NCBI GenBank assembly: GCA_037976565.1
Contig: CP137686.1
Span: 3,452,019-3,516,018 of the forward strand
Direction of reading: 5' to 3'
DNA: 64,000 nt
Origin: Mesocentrotus franciscanus
Taxonomy: Eukaryota; Echinodermata; Echinoidea; Camarodonta; Strongylocentrotidae
Position numbers and translations under genes: made by a program
Notes under the pieces: generated by a model
The model's input: the letters and a program-made list of their open reading frames with translations, nothing else
The model's database searches: none
What the model was told of the DNA's origin: nothing
Shown: positions 22,180 through 34,517 of the stretch, piece after piece
Position numbering within the stretch: the stretch's first letter is position 1
How the letters are laid out: the number at the start of each line of letters is the position of its first letter

Positions 22180-22720
22180 GAGACAACGCAAAGCATAGCA
22201 TCCCCTCGCCTGGTACAAATGGCCTAGGCCTATATTTAGCGATTTTTGCATATTCCATGAACTGGGACCTTTGACCTTTGACGTACATACTCAACAAAAT
22301 TACTTAGGTTATTGAATGCAAACCACAATTTCGCTTATATAATTAGGTATTTTTGCATATTTAATGAGCTATGACCTTCGGACCTTTGAGCTACATACTC
22401 CGAAATGGAACTTAGGGTGTATTTTGATACCATGTATCTTCATATCAAATTTCATTAAAATCCGTCAAACATAACTAAAGTTATCGAATGGAAACCAAAT
22501 TTTCGAATAATTAGCTTTTTCCGCATTTTCAATGAGCTATGACCTTTGACCTTTGACCTATATACTCCGAAATCAAGCTAAGGCTGTGTTTTGATACCAT
22601 GTACCTTCATATCAAATTTAATTAAAATCCGTCTAACATTACTAAAGTTCTCGAACGGAAACCACATCTTCATTGTTCAAAGTTTGCCATCAATTATGTT
22701 TTTTTCTTCTCTCGACAGAA
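22180..22720. repeat. Tandem repeat with GACCTTTGACC motifs
   Basis: It begins GACAACGCAAAGCATAGCAT then CCCCTCGCC, and contains about three 140-bp units, each with GCATATTxxATGA, GACCTTTGACCTTTGACC-type, TACATACTCCGAAAT and TTCATATCAAATTTCATTAAAA blocks. The same repeat lies at 44565-45245 in the corresponding place in gene B, so its insertion predates the gene duplication. Perfect TGACCTTTGACCT sites occur at 22540-22552 and 22547-22559. Confidence 0.8.
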
Positions 22721-22813
22721 TGATGATTAGGGGTGCCCGCCCCCCTCCCCACCTATTTCAGCAGCGCCCTCGATTAGTGGCGAATCCACGATTTCTCAGT
22801 GGGGGTGGTAGCC

Positions 22814-22961
22814 AGGGCCTTATTTCATAAAACTTGTTATCAATAACAAGTTCCGATAACTGTTATATAGGCTACTGAAATCGTGGCATTTGATGGGCTG
22901 AGAGCAGATTTGCCATAGAAATTTATTATTTTTAATTGATAACAAGTTTAATGAAACAGGA
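22814..22961. mobile_element. MITE of the TTTCATAAAACTTGTTATC family
   Basis: The left end has TTTCATAAAACTTGTTATC and the right end GATAACAAGTTTAATGAAAC, an inverted pair. A second family member, with better-matching ends, is at 50451-50595. Confidence 0.75.
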
Positions 22962-23159
22962 TCCAGGTTTATGTGGGGAGCACATAGAAAGAAAAACAAG
23001 ATGGTGTGTTCATGTTACGCTTATTAATCATTCTGTGAGGTATAGAGTAGCGATCGAGCGCAAAGTGCATTTTGAAATCTTGAGACATTCTTATACAGTG
23101 ATACTAAGAATGGAATGAAAATCATATAAACACATTTTACTACACTTTCTCACCAAAAA

Positions 23160-25030
23160 AAACATTGTGGGGGCCAAAAATGTGCGGGGGCATCTCCTTG
23201 GCTATGCCGCTACCGTAATATTGAACAGTGAGGACATCGCGAAGTTCAAATCATATAGGAAGCGCCAGAAAGTCATCTCCAAACGACGGAAGCTCGCCGG
23301 TAAGCGGGAGTCCATCCAGGAAGATTTGACGAAAGCAAATCAACTAGACCAGCTTGCACATGTACGAACCACTGAGAAAGTAAAAGCAGCATGGTTACAA
23401 GATGGTCGTATTCTATAGTGACTTACAAAAACAAACAAAAAAGATGATCTTCATAATTTAAGTAATTATAGACCAATCTCAGTTTTACCATTTCTTTCAA
23501 TTTTTTTAGAACGAATTGTATATAATCGTTTGAATACATTTTTATTGGATAATGCAAAATCAAATTCCTGCCAAATAAATATGAATTTACCAAAAATGTA
23601 TCAACTGAAATGGCTCTAATTGATTTTCATGATTAGTATTAGTATCTTCCTTAAGTAATAAATTGCACACTATAGGTCTTTTCTTAGCCTTTGATTCTAT
23701 AGATCACAATATTTTGTTAGATAAATTGAATTACCATGAAATAAGAGGTGTTGCTTACACATGGTTTAAAATTTTTTTGAAAAATCGACACCAAATAGTT
23801 GTATATAACAATGTTTTATCCGACCCAATGCAAGTCACGTGTGGATCGAGTCCCTCAGGGCTCAATTTTAGGTCCTGTTTTATTTTTATTTTACATAAAT
23901 GATTTAAATTATTGTTCAAACATTTTGAAATTTGTCCTTTTTGATGAAGACACCAGACACCAATATCCTCTATTCTTATAAAGATATTAATATTTTGTGT
24001 CAAACTTAAATAATGAATTGCAGCATATATTTGAATAGGCTACATGTAAATCTAATTATATATATTTTCATTGTATGCAAAATATATTTTCAGATGATTC
24101 GTTTATTAATGCATTAAATATAAAGATGAATGATGTTCCAATAAAACGAGTGCAATCAACTAACCCTTTAGGTGTAATTATTGACCGACATTTAACTTGG
24201 AATGCTCATATACTTGCCATTTCAAACAATATTTCACGAAATATTGGTGTCATCAGCAAATTACGTCTAAATACAATGGTTTTTAACGTACTTAATTTAT
24301 TGTGATGTTGTATGGGGCAACACATACCCAACAAGATTGGAACGACTGCTTATATTACAAAAGCGTATAGTAAGAATATTTCTTATGTCTGATTTCAATG
24401 CCCATTCAAAACTATTATTTCAACAACTACAGTTTTTAAATATTTATCAGTTGAATCAATATTGTATATCACTCATGGTTTTTAAACACAAAACTGATAA
24501 ACTGCCGATTAATCTTGCCACTATGATGAAATGTCAAAAATATGTTCATAATTATAATACTAGATATCCTGATAATTTACTTTTAGACACACTGGCCCCA
24601 AAATTTGGAACTCTTTCCCCAGAGATATCCGTGATTCTACTTTCTTTAACTCTTTTAAATCAAAAATTGAAAAATACTTCATCTTTTTTTAAATCAATAA
24701 TAATATATGCATGTTAATACGTCTACTATGTTTTGTACACTGTTTTGTTATTGTTATATCTTTTATAGGCAATTGTTGGATCTTGTATGCATCTTTTAAT
24801 AACAGGGACTGCCTCGAGAGAACCTTACGGTTTTATTTGCAGTTTTGTTTGCAGTTTCCCCAATTCATTTCTATTGATTAACTTTGTATCATAATTCTGG
24901 TATATTTGTAGACATGTTTCCGTTTTGTGTATGTTCTCTGCTTTCTATATTGTATGTAATCTGTATTTTGATACTTTCATAAAATGTGTTTTTTTATGGA
25001 TTTGAATTGAAATAAAAGTTGAAACTTGAA
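23160..25030 (+). mobile_element. Degenerate LINE with ORF1 and RT remnants
   Basis: 23167-23418 encodes a basic segment ending VKAAWLQDGRIL, resembling the end of LINE ORF1 proteins. Reverse-transcriptase pieces follow in several frames: NYRPISVLPF (near 23465), AFDSIDHNILLDKL (near 23690), VPQGSILGPVLFLFYINDL (near 23850), and the C-terminal ORF2 part with RLLILQKRIVRIF (near 24340). The 3' end has AATAAA near 25011. The YADD box reads LFDEDT, so the catalytic aspartate pair is lost. It is a dead CR1/jockey-like element. Confidence 0.8.
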
Positions 25031-25675
25031 AACTTACTTGTATTTTCCTATTCCCATCGTGTGACCATATAATATAGAGTCTATGTAGATTGTAATGATT
25101 ACCTGTGCCATAATGTCGTACATCCGTACATAGAGTCTTGGTAAATATTTTACCTTCATTGAATCGTGATTTCTGCAAAACAAAATGCCATATTATTATT
25201 AATATCAATGTTTATTTCATTTAAAGACATTCGTTTTACTTAAACTTGCGGCGTGGATGGGAGGAATTCATCAAAATGGGGGCGCACAGGTGGATCAAGA
25301 GGGAGTCGCGGGGTTCCGCCTATAGCCCTCCTTTCATTTCCTCTCCCACCCACACCTCTCTCTCTCTCTCTCCCTCCCTCGCTCCCTCTCTCGCTTGTCA
25401 GAGATCTTTGGTGTACACCAATAACCAGTGGTATGTAACTTCCCCCAGCTCAGCACACTTTCTTTCCCTGGTGATGCTACAGCACATAAGCCATGTTAAA
25501 CGGGGACTTCCTAGTCGGCGTAAGTAAATCCCTGCAACAGTAAATATCCCATAAATATTTTACTTACACCATCAGTTGTCCATACCCTCTTACTCGGTCA
25601 AACTTGCCACGATTTAGGCAACACGGCCTTCCACCGACACAGTCTTACTCATCGTATAACTTCCAGAAGTCAGGG
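25031..25675. other. Non-coding with short CT repeat
   Basis: Contains a CT-rich microsatellite at about 25350-25392. No gene or structured element is recognised. Confidence 0.45.
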
Positions 25676-25912
25676 GCGGATCAAGGATTTTCCAAAGGGG
25701 GCGTGAAATATACGAAATTGCGAGCGCGAAGCGCCAAACCTTTACGGTGTGGGTCCGGAAAATGTTGAACCTTAAGATGCTCTATGGCACATTGTGAGGC
25801 ATTTCTGAATGAGTAAACTGAACATATTTTATGTGAATTCTTTTTTCTTTTTCTTTTCTTTTTGAAAGGTAAAAGGAGGCGTTTGCCCCACGCCCCCTGG
25901 ATCCGCCCCTCA
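25676..25912. mobile_element. MITE-like element with GGGGCGGATC ends
   Basis: The left end AGGGGCGGATCAAGG and right end CCTGGATCCGCCCCT are inverted. AAGGGGGCGTG and CACGCCCCCT extend the pairing. The interior carries a GCGAGCGCGAAGCGCC motif seen in several repeats of this window. Confidence 0.7.
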
Positions 25913-25987
25913 ACCCACCTTCCGCATCAAAGCCGCGCTAAATCTAATTTTCATTTTTCGATTGTAAACAAACAACCCTCGTGAAAG

Positions 25988-26144
25988 GTCAGGGGGGCGT
26001 TTCATGAAACAATTAGTCGGTGGTTTTCACCGACTAATATCATTTTCACCGACAATTTTATTGTCACCGACTATTTTCCAGGCCTCTGATTGGTCAAATT
26101 TAGTCGGTGCCGACAGTTGTCGGTGGACAAATGTTGATGAAATG
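25988..26144. mobile_element. MITE with GGGGGGCGTTTCATGAAAC ends
   Basis: The left end GGGGGGCGTTTCATGAAAC is complementary to the right end TTGATGAAATGCCCCCC. The interior holds alternating AGTCGGTG and CACCGACT blocks that form further hairpins. Confidence 0.75.
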
Positions 26145-26217
26145 CCCCCCAGATACTCCGAGTGCCAATTTAAGTGAGAGCATCGATCTACACGGTCAAC
26201 TTTCGCTTCCCACTAGG

Positions 26218-26404
26218 ACCCCGTTTACAGTGAGCAAAAAGGCCGCCGGCCGGGCCGGGCCGAGCCGCGGCCGGCCTAGCATTGTAAACGCGCAAAGGCC
26301 AAATGCGAGGCCAAAGTGGCCGCGCATTTGGCCCTGCTCTGGAGGTAGTCTCGGCCGCGGCCAGGCCGCGGCTCGGCCCGGGCCTTTCTCACTGTAAACG
26401 CACG
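26218..26404. mobile_element. Very GC-rich foldback element
   Basis: The ends CCCGTTTACAGTGAG and CTCACTGTAAACG are inverted, followed inward by GCCGGGCCGGGCCGAGCCGC pairing with GCGGCTCGGCCCGGGC. The central part repeats GTAAACGCGCAAAGGCCAAAT. An AT-rich surround makes it compositionally distinct. Proline- and arginine-rich open frames here are hairpin translations. Confidence 0.8.
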
Positions 26405-27180
26405 CAGGGCCAAATGCAATTTCTGGAAAAAAGGGCACCTACAAATTAAGGGAAATCTCAAGGCGAAAATATACATTTTTTAAGACATTGGTACACATAT
26501 ACCCCTATATTGTGATTAAATTATCCGGGATGATTTTTAATATTGCTTTTCTTTATACATCATACAAGATATTGCTTAAGCATCATACTTTGCAATTGGA
26601 TGTGATAGTCTGAATATTCATTTGCGAGCGAAAAGGAGCACGTGTCAAAGTACAAAGGGTAATTATCAGAGGTGAAAATGGGGAACTTCTCCCACCTGAA
26701 AAGAGGCATTCACCAGGGATGAAAATGAGCACTTAATTATGAGAATGGGAAATGGGAATTTGTCGACGGAAAAGGTGCATCCATCAGAATTTTGATAGGG
26801 GCATTTAGGAAAAGGGGATAAGTCCCTTATTAGAAAGGGAAAAGGGCACGTATCATTGTTAAAAGGGAAATTATCAGAGGTGAAAAGGGCACTTATCGCA
26901 CCTGAAAAGGGGCACTGATCAGATATGAAAAGGGGCATTTATGAGAATGAAAAGGGACACTATTCAAAGGTGTAAAGGCGTATTTATAAGAAGGGGAAGG
27001 GGCTCTTTTTATTACAAAAAATGGGAGCACTTTTCATAAGGAAAAGGAGCACATATGAAAATAAAAGGTGCGCTTATCCGAGTTTAAAAGGGGTAGTTAT
27101 TAATAGGGGAAGGAGCACTTCTTACAAAGGAAAAGGGGCACTTGTCAAAGTAAAGGGGGGGGGGACTCTCAGATTTGAAT
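26405..27180 (+). repeat. GGGGCACTTAT minisatellite element, copy 1
   Basis: A unique head (about 26415-26635, with GAAATCTCAAGGCGAAAATA and ACATTGGTACACATATACC) is followed by about 15 degenerate units of AAAGGGGCACTTATCAGAGG type, 28-36 bp each. Copies with the same head-plus-array structure lie at 31009-31935 (same strand) and 34518-35573 (opposite strand). An array-only relative is at 43341-43694. Confidence 0.8.
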
Positions 27181-27609
27181 AGGGCAATTTTTGAGAAGCG
27201 TGAAGTTTGATGGATATTCGACATTCTTATTCAAAGTGTGAAGTTGGTTGGGTATATTCGACATTCGTATTCGAAGAATGAAATTGGATGGATATTCGAC
27301 ATTCATATTCAAAACTCGTGGGATGTATGATATTCGTGATTAAAATTGCCTGACGGCTTTAGCGGGGCAAGCAGCTAACCCAACGGGTCAAGTACGATCC
27401 GAGCAACCCATTATAGTTACCCTGCCCTGGCTGGCCCATGTGGTTTAAGGGTGTCTAAAACAAGGTTATTCACGGGCGAGTAATTCAAGAATTTCTGAAA
27501 TGTACTACATGAATATATAGGGATATAGAAATAGCCTCACTTTATAGCGTGAAGGGGGCACTTATTATAAGTGAAAAGGTGCACTTTTCGTATGGAAAGG
27601 GGCACTTAC

Positions 27610-27639
<30 letters not shown>
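27181..27639. repeat. Short 43-bp tandem repeat and array remnant
   Basis: Three units of GGATATTCGACATTC-type sequence lie at about 27196-27330. A few more GGGGCACTTA units follow at 27547-27610, then a (TA)n/(GA)n microsatellite at about 27610-27642. Confidence 0.65.
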
Positions 27640-27641
<2 letters not shown>

Positions 27642-27892
27642 TTACAAATCATAACATTTACAGGAATAACCTTAACGAATGGTTTTAGACCCCTGTGAAG
27701 CACAGCTTGTAAAATACTCTGCACTATGATGGAATGTACAGTAAATAGTTGCGACCTATCTCTTCCCTATCCGTTCTTAATTGAAATTTTGAAAAATTGA
27801 AATTGAAATCAACCGAACGTTTTTATTTTTTTCTCTTGTTTTTCTCTCTTAACAGGTACCGTACCATAGTAAACATAAACACAGTCGTCACA
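27640..27892 (+). repeat. Duplicated 5' flank of gene B
   Basis: The counterpart of 6975-7250, with the same acceptor-like CTCTCTTAACAG followed by GTACCGTACCATAG (near 27856). It is now separated from gene B exon 1 by the 8.7-kb transposon that starts at 27902. If an untranslated exon starts here, its continuation was interrupted by that insertion. Confidence 0.6.
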
Positions 27893-27972
27893 GCTAGTTA
27901 GGGTAGAGGATAGTTCCTGGGTCACAGTATTACCTTCCAATTTGACGTCATAGAAATGAATATGTATAAGCA

Positions 27973-28261
27973 CGCGAAAGAAACAAAGGTAGTCTTGGTT
28001 CAAGTTGAAATATTAGCAGGTCAGTACAGAGGACGCCCGAACCGGCCTAACTAGTGAAGCCGGATTCAAGCATGCGAGAGGGGGTTACATCCCATGCATA
28101 CACACACACACGCATACTTTCTGTCGGAAAGAGAAAGTAAGGAGAACAGAGAGGAAGAATTAAAGACAAAGGGAAAGGAAAATGAAAGACAAAAATGGAA
28201 GAAAGAAAATGGAGAGGTGTGTGAGAGACAGGGAGAGAGGGAGAGAGGGAGAAAAAGAAAG

Positions 28262-28269
<8 letters not shown>
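27973..28269. other. Inner left part of the TIR element
   Basis: Subterminal sequence with a CA microsatellite (about 28098-28112) passing into purine-rich DNA. No gene is recognised. Confidence 0.4.
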
Positions 28270-28292
<23 letters not shown>

Positions 28293-29532
28293 AGGAAAAG
28301 ATGGGAAAGAGGAGAGAAAGGGAAAGAAAGAAGAGGTATAAGAAGAAAAAAGGGGGAGAAGAAGGAGATCGGGGGGGGCTGAAGGGGCCTTGCCTCCCAG
28401 GCTGTTGCCTCGACCCCCGCCATCAAAAAAATAAGAGAGAAGGAAGGAAAAGAAAAGGGAAAAGAGGAGATAAAGGGCAGGGAAAAAGAGGAATAAGAAA
28501 AGAAAATAAGGGGTATCAGATGCAATTTTCCGACCTACAAGTTGTGGATCGTGAGGGGCAAAAGGCCCTTGCCTCCCCCCCTCCCGCCCCCGCAAAAAAA
28601 AGATAGAAGGAAGGGAAAGGGAAAGAGGAGAGCTAAAACGGAACAAAAAGAGGAAGAAGAAGAAAAGAAAAGGGTGAAAAGAAGGGGAGATCAGTTGCGA
28701 TTAATCCCGCCAACAACGTGTGGATCGGGGGAGCCGAAAGGCCTTGCCTCCCCCTCCCCCTCCCCAGTGGCGTAACTGGCATACCTCGTCAGGGGGGGGG
28801 GGCAAACGATTTGGACGAGCAAGGGGGGTGTTGGGATGTGGAAGGGGGAAAAGGGGGACTAGGGGTTGTCCCAATAACACAGTAGGGATCTTGTCGATAT
28901 TAATATTTGCGATCGGGCGACTTCATATCTGTGGTCTATTTCGATTTAAAAGAAAAAATTATCATTAAAAAAGTTAAATGTATTGAATTTTGACAAAATC
29001 AGTGGTTAATTTATAACTGGTAATGACAATGTTTCTATTAACGTACTTCTATTATTCCTCATTGAAGAAGCTATTGACATAATTATGTTCCCAATTCTGC
29101 ATATTTGGAGATGTAAAAAAGTGTATTTGACATTGAATTGAATTGTATTGATTTGCATTTGTTTCATTTAATGAATATTCAGAATATGCATCTATTCACT
29201 CAATAAAAATAAATGTAGTAAAGTGAGAAAAAAATGTAACAGTAAAATGATATATCATTAGATATAGGAGAAATCACGCACTAGGAGGGTACATACAGAG
29301 GCTGATCCAGCCGGCGGCGAGGGGGCGATTCGTAAGAAAATATTTAGCGGGATGTGCCCCTGAGAAGCTGAAGAAAATAGAATTTTCAAACTCAATTCGT
29401 GCGATTTGGCGTATAGTTTCCTAGTATCTCAGGTATCACTTGATTGTCAAAACCAGTCAGTACAAGATTAGGACAGCAGTTGGGATGGGCAGACAGCAAT
29501 CACTCTTGCGTCGGGCTTCAGCTAAAAACACC

Positions 29533-29563
<31 letters not shown>

Positions 29564-30870
29564 AGGAAAAGATGGGAAAGAGGAGAGAAAGGGAAAGAAA
29601 GAAGAGGTAAAAACACCTTACAGAGAGAGAGAGAGAGAGAGAGAGAAGGAAAAGATGGGAAAGAGGAGAGAAAGGGAAAGAAAGAAGAGGTATAAGAAGA
29701 AAAAAGGGGGAGAAGAAGGAGATCGGGGCTGAAGGGCCTTGCCTCCCAGGCTGTTGACCCCCGCCATCAAAAAAATAAGAGAGAAGGAAGGAAAAGAAAA
29801 AGGAAAAGAGGAGATAAAGGGCAGGGAAAAAAGAGGAATAAGAAAAGAAAATAAGGGGGTATCAGATGCAATTTTCCGACCTACAAGTTGTGGATCGTGA
29901 GGGGGCAAAGGCCCTTGCCTCCCCTTGCCTCCCCGCCCCGCAAAAAAAAGATAGAAGGAAGGGAAAGGGAAAGAGGAGAGCTAAAACGGAACAAAAAAGA
30001 GGAAGAAGAAGAAAAGAAAAGGGTGAAAAGAAGGGAGATCAGTTGCGATTAATCCCGCCAACAACGTGTGGATCGGGAGCCGAAAGGCCTTGCCTCCCCT
30101 CCCCTCCCCAGTGGCGTAACTGGCATACCTCGTCAGGGGGCAAACGATTTGGACGAGCAAGGGGGTGTTGGGATGTGGAAGGGAAAAGGGGACTAGGGGT
30201 TGTCCCAATAACACAGTAGGGATCTTGTCGATATTAATATTTGCGATCGGGCGACTTCATATCTGTGGTCTATTTCGATTTAAAAGAAAAAATTATCATT
30301 AAAAAGTTAAATGTATTGAATTTTGACAAAATCAGTGGTTAACTTATAACTGGTAATGACAATGTTTCTATTAACGTACTTCTATTATTCCTCTTTGAAG
30401 AAGCTATTGACATAATTATGTTCCCAATTCTGCATATTTGGAGATGTAAAAAAGTGTATTTGACATTGAATTGAATTGTATTGATTTGCATTTGTTTCAT
30501 TTAATGAATATTCAGAATATGCATCTATTCACTCAATAAAAATAAATGTAGTAAAGTGAGAAAAAAATGTAACAGTAAAATGATATATCATTAGATATAG
30601 GAGAAATCACGCACTAGGAGGGTACATACAGAGGCTGATCCAGCCGGCGGCGAGGGGGGCGATTCGTAAGAAAATATTTAGCGGGATGTGCCCCTGAGAA
30701 GCTGAAGAAAAATAGAATTTTCAAACTCAATTCGTGCGATTTGGCGTATAGTTTCCTAGTATCTCAGGTATCACTTGATTGTCAAAACCAGTCAGTACAA
30801 GATTAGGACAGCAGTTGGGATGGGCAGACAGCAATCACTCTTGCGTCGGGCTTCAGCTAAAAACACCTTA
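28270..30870. repeat. Tandem duplication of a 1.25-kb segment
   Basis: Unit 1 (about 28290-29545) and unit 2 (about 29645-30870) are nearly identical; both start in GA repeats and end with CTAAAAACACCTTACA. A small third repeat of the junction lies at 29545-29645. Differences are concentrated in runs of G or C, which are shorter in unit 2 (for example the run before CAAACGATTTGGACG). Long open frames in these units are translations of GA/CT tracts, not genes. Confidence 0.9.
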
Positions 30871-31008
30871 CATCAGGCCCGGGAACGTTTTTCAAAGTGG
30901 GGGGCTAAAGTATTTACGATCAGGTAGAGCGTAGCGAGCGAAGCGAGCGGAGTGTAAATTGGCCCAGGGGTTCAGGCGGAGCCCCGAAATTCAGAGGTTT
31001 TAGCAGGC

Positions 31009-31935
31009 CAGGGGCGGCGGAGCGTCATTCATAGTGGGGAGCACCAACAATAAAGGGCGCTTTCCTGGACAAGGGGCACCTATAAAGGGAAACCTCAAAG
31101 CGAAAATATACAACTTTTTAGACATTGGTATTTACCCCTACATTGTGAGTACATTATCAGGGATGATTTCAATGTTTGTTTCTCTCTTTACATGGTCCAA
31201 GATACTGTTTAAGAAATCATACATGTACTTAGCAGTTGGTTGTGATGGTTAGAATATTTATTTGCGAGCGAACTATCAGAGATTTGTGAGGTCGCAGTGC
31301 AAATAACATCTTATAAAGAGGAAAAAACAATCCTGATGGGGATTAAGCAAAATCTAATCATGAAAGACTGAAAAGATCTTTAATAAGAAATATAATTATA
31401 TCAATTTTAAATACGAGCGAGCGTAGCGAGCCAGACTTGGGTGAAATTAAAGAAGAAAAATTGCTCTTAATTGCTTTAAATTAGGAGCACTTTTTATGGG
31501 GAAAGGAAAAGGGGCACATATCCAAAGGGAAAAGGACACTTACTAGAAAAGAAAAAGAGCACATGTCAAAGTAAAAAGGGGAATTACCAGAGGTGAAAAT
31601 GGGGCACTCCTCACACTTAATAAGGCGCACTTATGATAACGGAAAAAGTGCAATTATCAGAAGGAAAATGATACTAATTAGAAAGGATAAGTTCAAGTTC
31701 ATTTTATTCAAAACCACACAAAACATGATATAATCTTTTACAACAAAAAGACTGGTAATAGTACATTAATCAATTTGATTACATCAAGGGCACGTGTCAA
31801 AATAAAAGGGCAACTATCAGAGATGAAAAGGGGCACTTATTACAAAGTTAAAGGGGCACCTCTCAAATATGAATAAGGGCACTCATCGGAGATTTTTTTA
31901 AAGGGGCTCTTAATAGAAGAAAAAAATCTCACGCA
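31009..31935 (+). repeat. GGGGCACTTAT minisatellite element, copy 2
   Basis: It begins CAGGGGCGGCGGAGCG, followed by the shared head (GGAAACCTCAAAGCGAAAATA, GACATTGGTATTTACC) and the degenerate array to about 31935. A short LINE-like 3' fragment (31687-31790, TTCAAGTTCATTTTATTC) interrupts the array. Confidence 0.8.
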
Positions 31936-32100
31936 CAAATTATGCAAAAGCGGTGAGTAAATGCGTCCCGCAGGACACAACAAAAATTCCCAGGTTAGTA
32001 TATTATCTGTAAAGCGCTTAGAGACATCGTAGATGTATTAAGCGCCATACAAAAGTGGAATATTATTATTATTTCCGGAAGCTGGAGATGAATCGTTTTC
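31936..32100. repeat. SINE tail fragment
   Basis: TCTGTAAAGCGCTTAGAGAC, then TTAAGCGCCATACAAAAGTG, ending in (ATT)n at about 32064-32072. This matches the 3' tails of the tRNA-derived SINEs at 41968 and 63156. Confidence 0.65.
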
Positions 32101-33330
32101 GCATCGTACACTGATTATAATTTTAATGATTTACACATCTATCCAATCTGTCCATAGGCTATAGTGTAACAATAACGACTCATCTGTGACACTAAAACGA
32201 TATGCATGAGACTGATTTTGTTCGGTATAATTTGCATATAATTATGCGCAGATTGAAAAAGAAAATTTTTGACTGACAGTTCGTCTTTTATGCACCTGTA
32301 CAACTGAATGGAGTGTTTTTACCCAGATTCTGATGATAAAAGTTTGTAATTTTCTGAACGAATTAGGCTTTTAAGGACTAATTTTATGAATCCGCAAACT
32401 GCCGAACTCGGAAGCTTTGCCGACATGCTTGACGATGCCTCCGTGTTTTACTTCTCGCATTTGCTATTTTTCTCGCTTTAATGTGGTGTCGCATTTTGCA
32501 CGAAAGTTTTTGCCGGGGCCTTGCCCTTGGTTGGTTTCTTTCTATTTTCTTTAACATACTTTTTCAAAAAAGAGGGGGCGGCTCCCCCGTTGTAACGGCA
32601 TGATGATTTGACAGATGGACCTGGAGCTAACTGAGTCCTGACATACTTTTCAACGTTGTAACTTGTACGCCCTTGTAGAGCGATCATCGGCATTTTGTTT
32701 TAATCTTATAGGGCTAGTTCTGACCTGAAAACGACCCAAATCTCGGAGCATGGCTAGCTTAACCGCGGGGCCTTGGCCTATATACGGATAAGTGAGTGCC
32801 CTGGGTCCACTTCTAACTCGTGTTTTTAGCCCTTCTTTCTTCCCTTTTCCCTTTTCCTTTCCTTTCCTTATTTTTGCTTGCTTGTCAGTCGTCAGGGGGC
32901 AGACCCTGCCCCCCCGTAGGTACGCTACTGCCCCTCCCCCAGCAAACATAAAAGAGAGAGAGAAAGAAGGGAAGGAAAAGGGAAAGAGGAGAGAGAAGGA
33001 AAGCAAAAAAAGAGAAAGAAGAAAGGTAGGGGAGATCAGTTGCGATTTTCCCCGCCAACAAGGTGTAGATCGGGGCTTGTAAGTTCTCTTGACTAATTAC
33101 TAATTACTAACGCATGAAATTTCATTGACGTTTTCTAATTTTAAGAAAGCGTTAATTTTGCCATTCATTATCCAAATTCCAGATCATCAAATGACAGTGT
33201 TACCCTTACTTAAAATATGTGTTTAAACTAGTTAATATACATTGAATATTTGTTCGTAATCCTGTCATGTTCAACTTATTGTGGGCCCGTATTATTACTG
33301 TGCTTCACTGCGAAGTTCTCAGGTCATTAT
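32101..33330. other. Repeat-derived, no gene
   Basis: The part at 32930-33080 is related to the purine-rich unit at 28600-28740: both have GGGGAGATCAGTTGCGATT and CCCGCCAACAA. The rest is AT-rich and unassigned. Confidence 0.45.
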
Positions 33331-33480
33331 TTTGAATTAATTGAAACCAAGTCGATGCGCTAGTGCCCTTTGGTAAGGCATTAATCCTCATTACCAGGTC
33401 CCTCGGAAGACCTTAATCCGTCGGTCCTCTGGTTGCTTACTAACAAGCATTCATGCTTTCTTAGCAGTCAGGTAAAATAA
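33331..33480 (+). repeat. SINE body fragment
   Basis: Shares CTTTGGTAAGGCATTAATCC, ACCAGGTCC and CTGGTTGCTTACTAACAAGC with an inverted copy at 35630-35765. The CTTTGGCAAGACATTAATC stretch of the SINE at 63156 is related, so this is probably a SINE body that has lost its tRNA-like head. Confidence 0.6.
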
Positions 33481-33774
33481 CCACTACTACTATGCTATAC
33501 TATACTATACTGTATTGTTTAGAATGCCTTTTGAGGCATAAGTGTTATTCTTTGTGTGAAGATTCTTGAATGTCATCAGTAATATATATCACGTCATTTC
33601 CCTTTTCAGTAAATTCTCTTAACAAAATTTTGTTTTATACTCACTTCGTTTTAGGCATTGTACCATGATAAAAAAATTATTCATTTATTTATTTATTTCT
33701 TCATTTATTGCAACCAAGACGGCTGGATTGACAACGTATTACTTTAAAATACCAGTATAACTATACGGATTATA

Positions 33775-34180
33775 ATAATAATATAATAATAATAAATTTA
33801 TATAGCGCAGCTTTTGCATTCTGGACTCTTTGTAACCTAGCTATCAGAGAATCAGGCATTCCAAACAGCAACCAATTACAATAATCAAGCTTACTTGTGA
33901 TGAGAGCATGTACAACCAATTTTATACTTTCTTGATCAAAATATTTGCGGATACGTCTGAGATTGTATAAAAGATAATACAATTATGTTGATTTGCATAT
34001 ATTTCTAACATGTGTTTCCATGTTCAAATTAGTATCAAAGTATACTCCTAAATTCCTTGATGTAACAGAGGGTTTCACATTGGAGGATCCAACTATATAC
34101 ACCGTCAATGCTTATTTTTTAAAATCTGTTGTGAAGTTCCGATAACCAAAAATTCACAGTGAGATCGAGGCCACAGTTTC
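33775..34180 (-). mobile_element. LINE fragment (RT C-terminal part)
   Basis: The minus strand encodes IRKYFDQESIKLVVHALITS followed by KLDYCNWLLFGMPDSLIARL and QRVQNA, a hallmark stretch between the reverse-transcriptase palm and the ORF2 C-terminus. It is truncated at both ends. Confidence 0.8.
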
Positions 34181-34429
34181 AATGGGTAATGGTATATATT
34201 AATGTAAAAATTGTTTTAAATATTTGCTTTTGCGTTTTATGTCATGACTTTCTGCAATGAAAACAAAAAGGATCCTAGAAAATTGTCTTAATGTTACTGC
34301 ATTGTCTTAACATAATGCATCTGCAGTATATTTATACAATAAAGACCTATCTTTGAAACGTGATTGTTTGAAGTTCAGCGATATTTTAGGGAGCTGAAGG
34401 AGGGAGATAGAGAAGGGGAGAGGAACGGA

Positions 34430-34452
34430 GAGAGTGTGAGAGAAGGAAGAGA

Positions 34453-34486
<34 letters not shown>

Positions 34487-34500
34487 ACAGAGAAAGAGAA
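34430..34500. repeat. (GA)n microsatellite
   Basis: Purine run with continuous GA from about 34455 to 34483, within the large TIR element. Confidence 0.95.
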
Positions 34501-34517
34501 AGAAGGGGCATGGGGCG

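Noticed and set aside
26196..26438. 80-residue minus-strand and 96-residue plus-strand open frames
   Set aside because: They span a GC-rich hairpin element; symmetric open frames on both strands are expected from the palindrome.
28047..28646. 199-residue minus-strand open frame and overlapping 170-residue plus-strand frame
   Set aside because: Both are translations of GA/CT-rich simple sequence, with no domain and with a near-identical duplicate at 29.6-30.2 kb broken by run-length changes.
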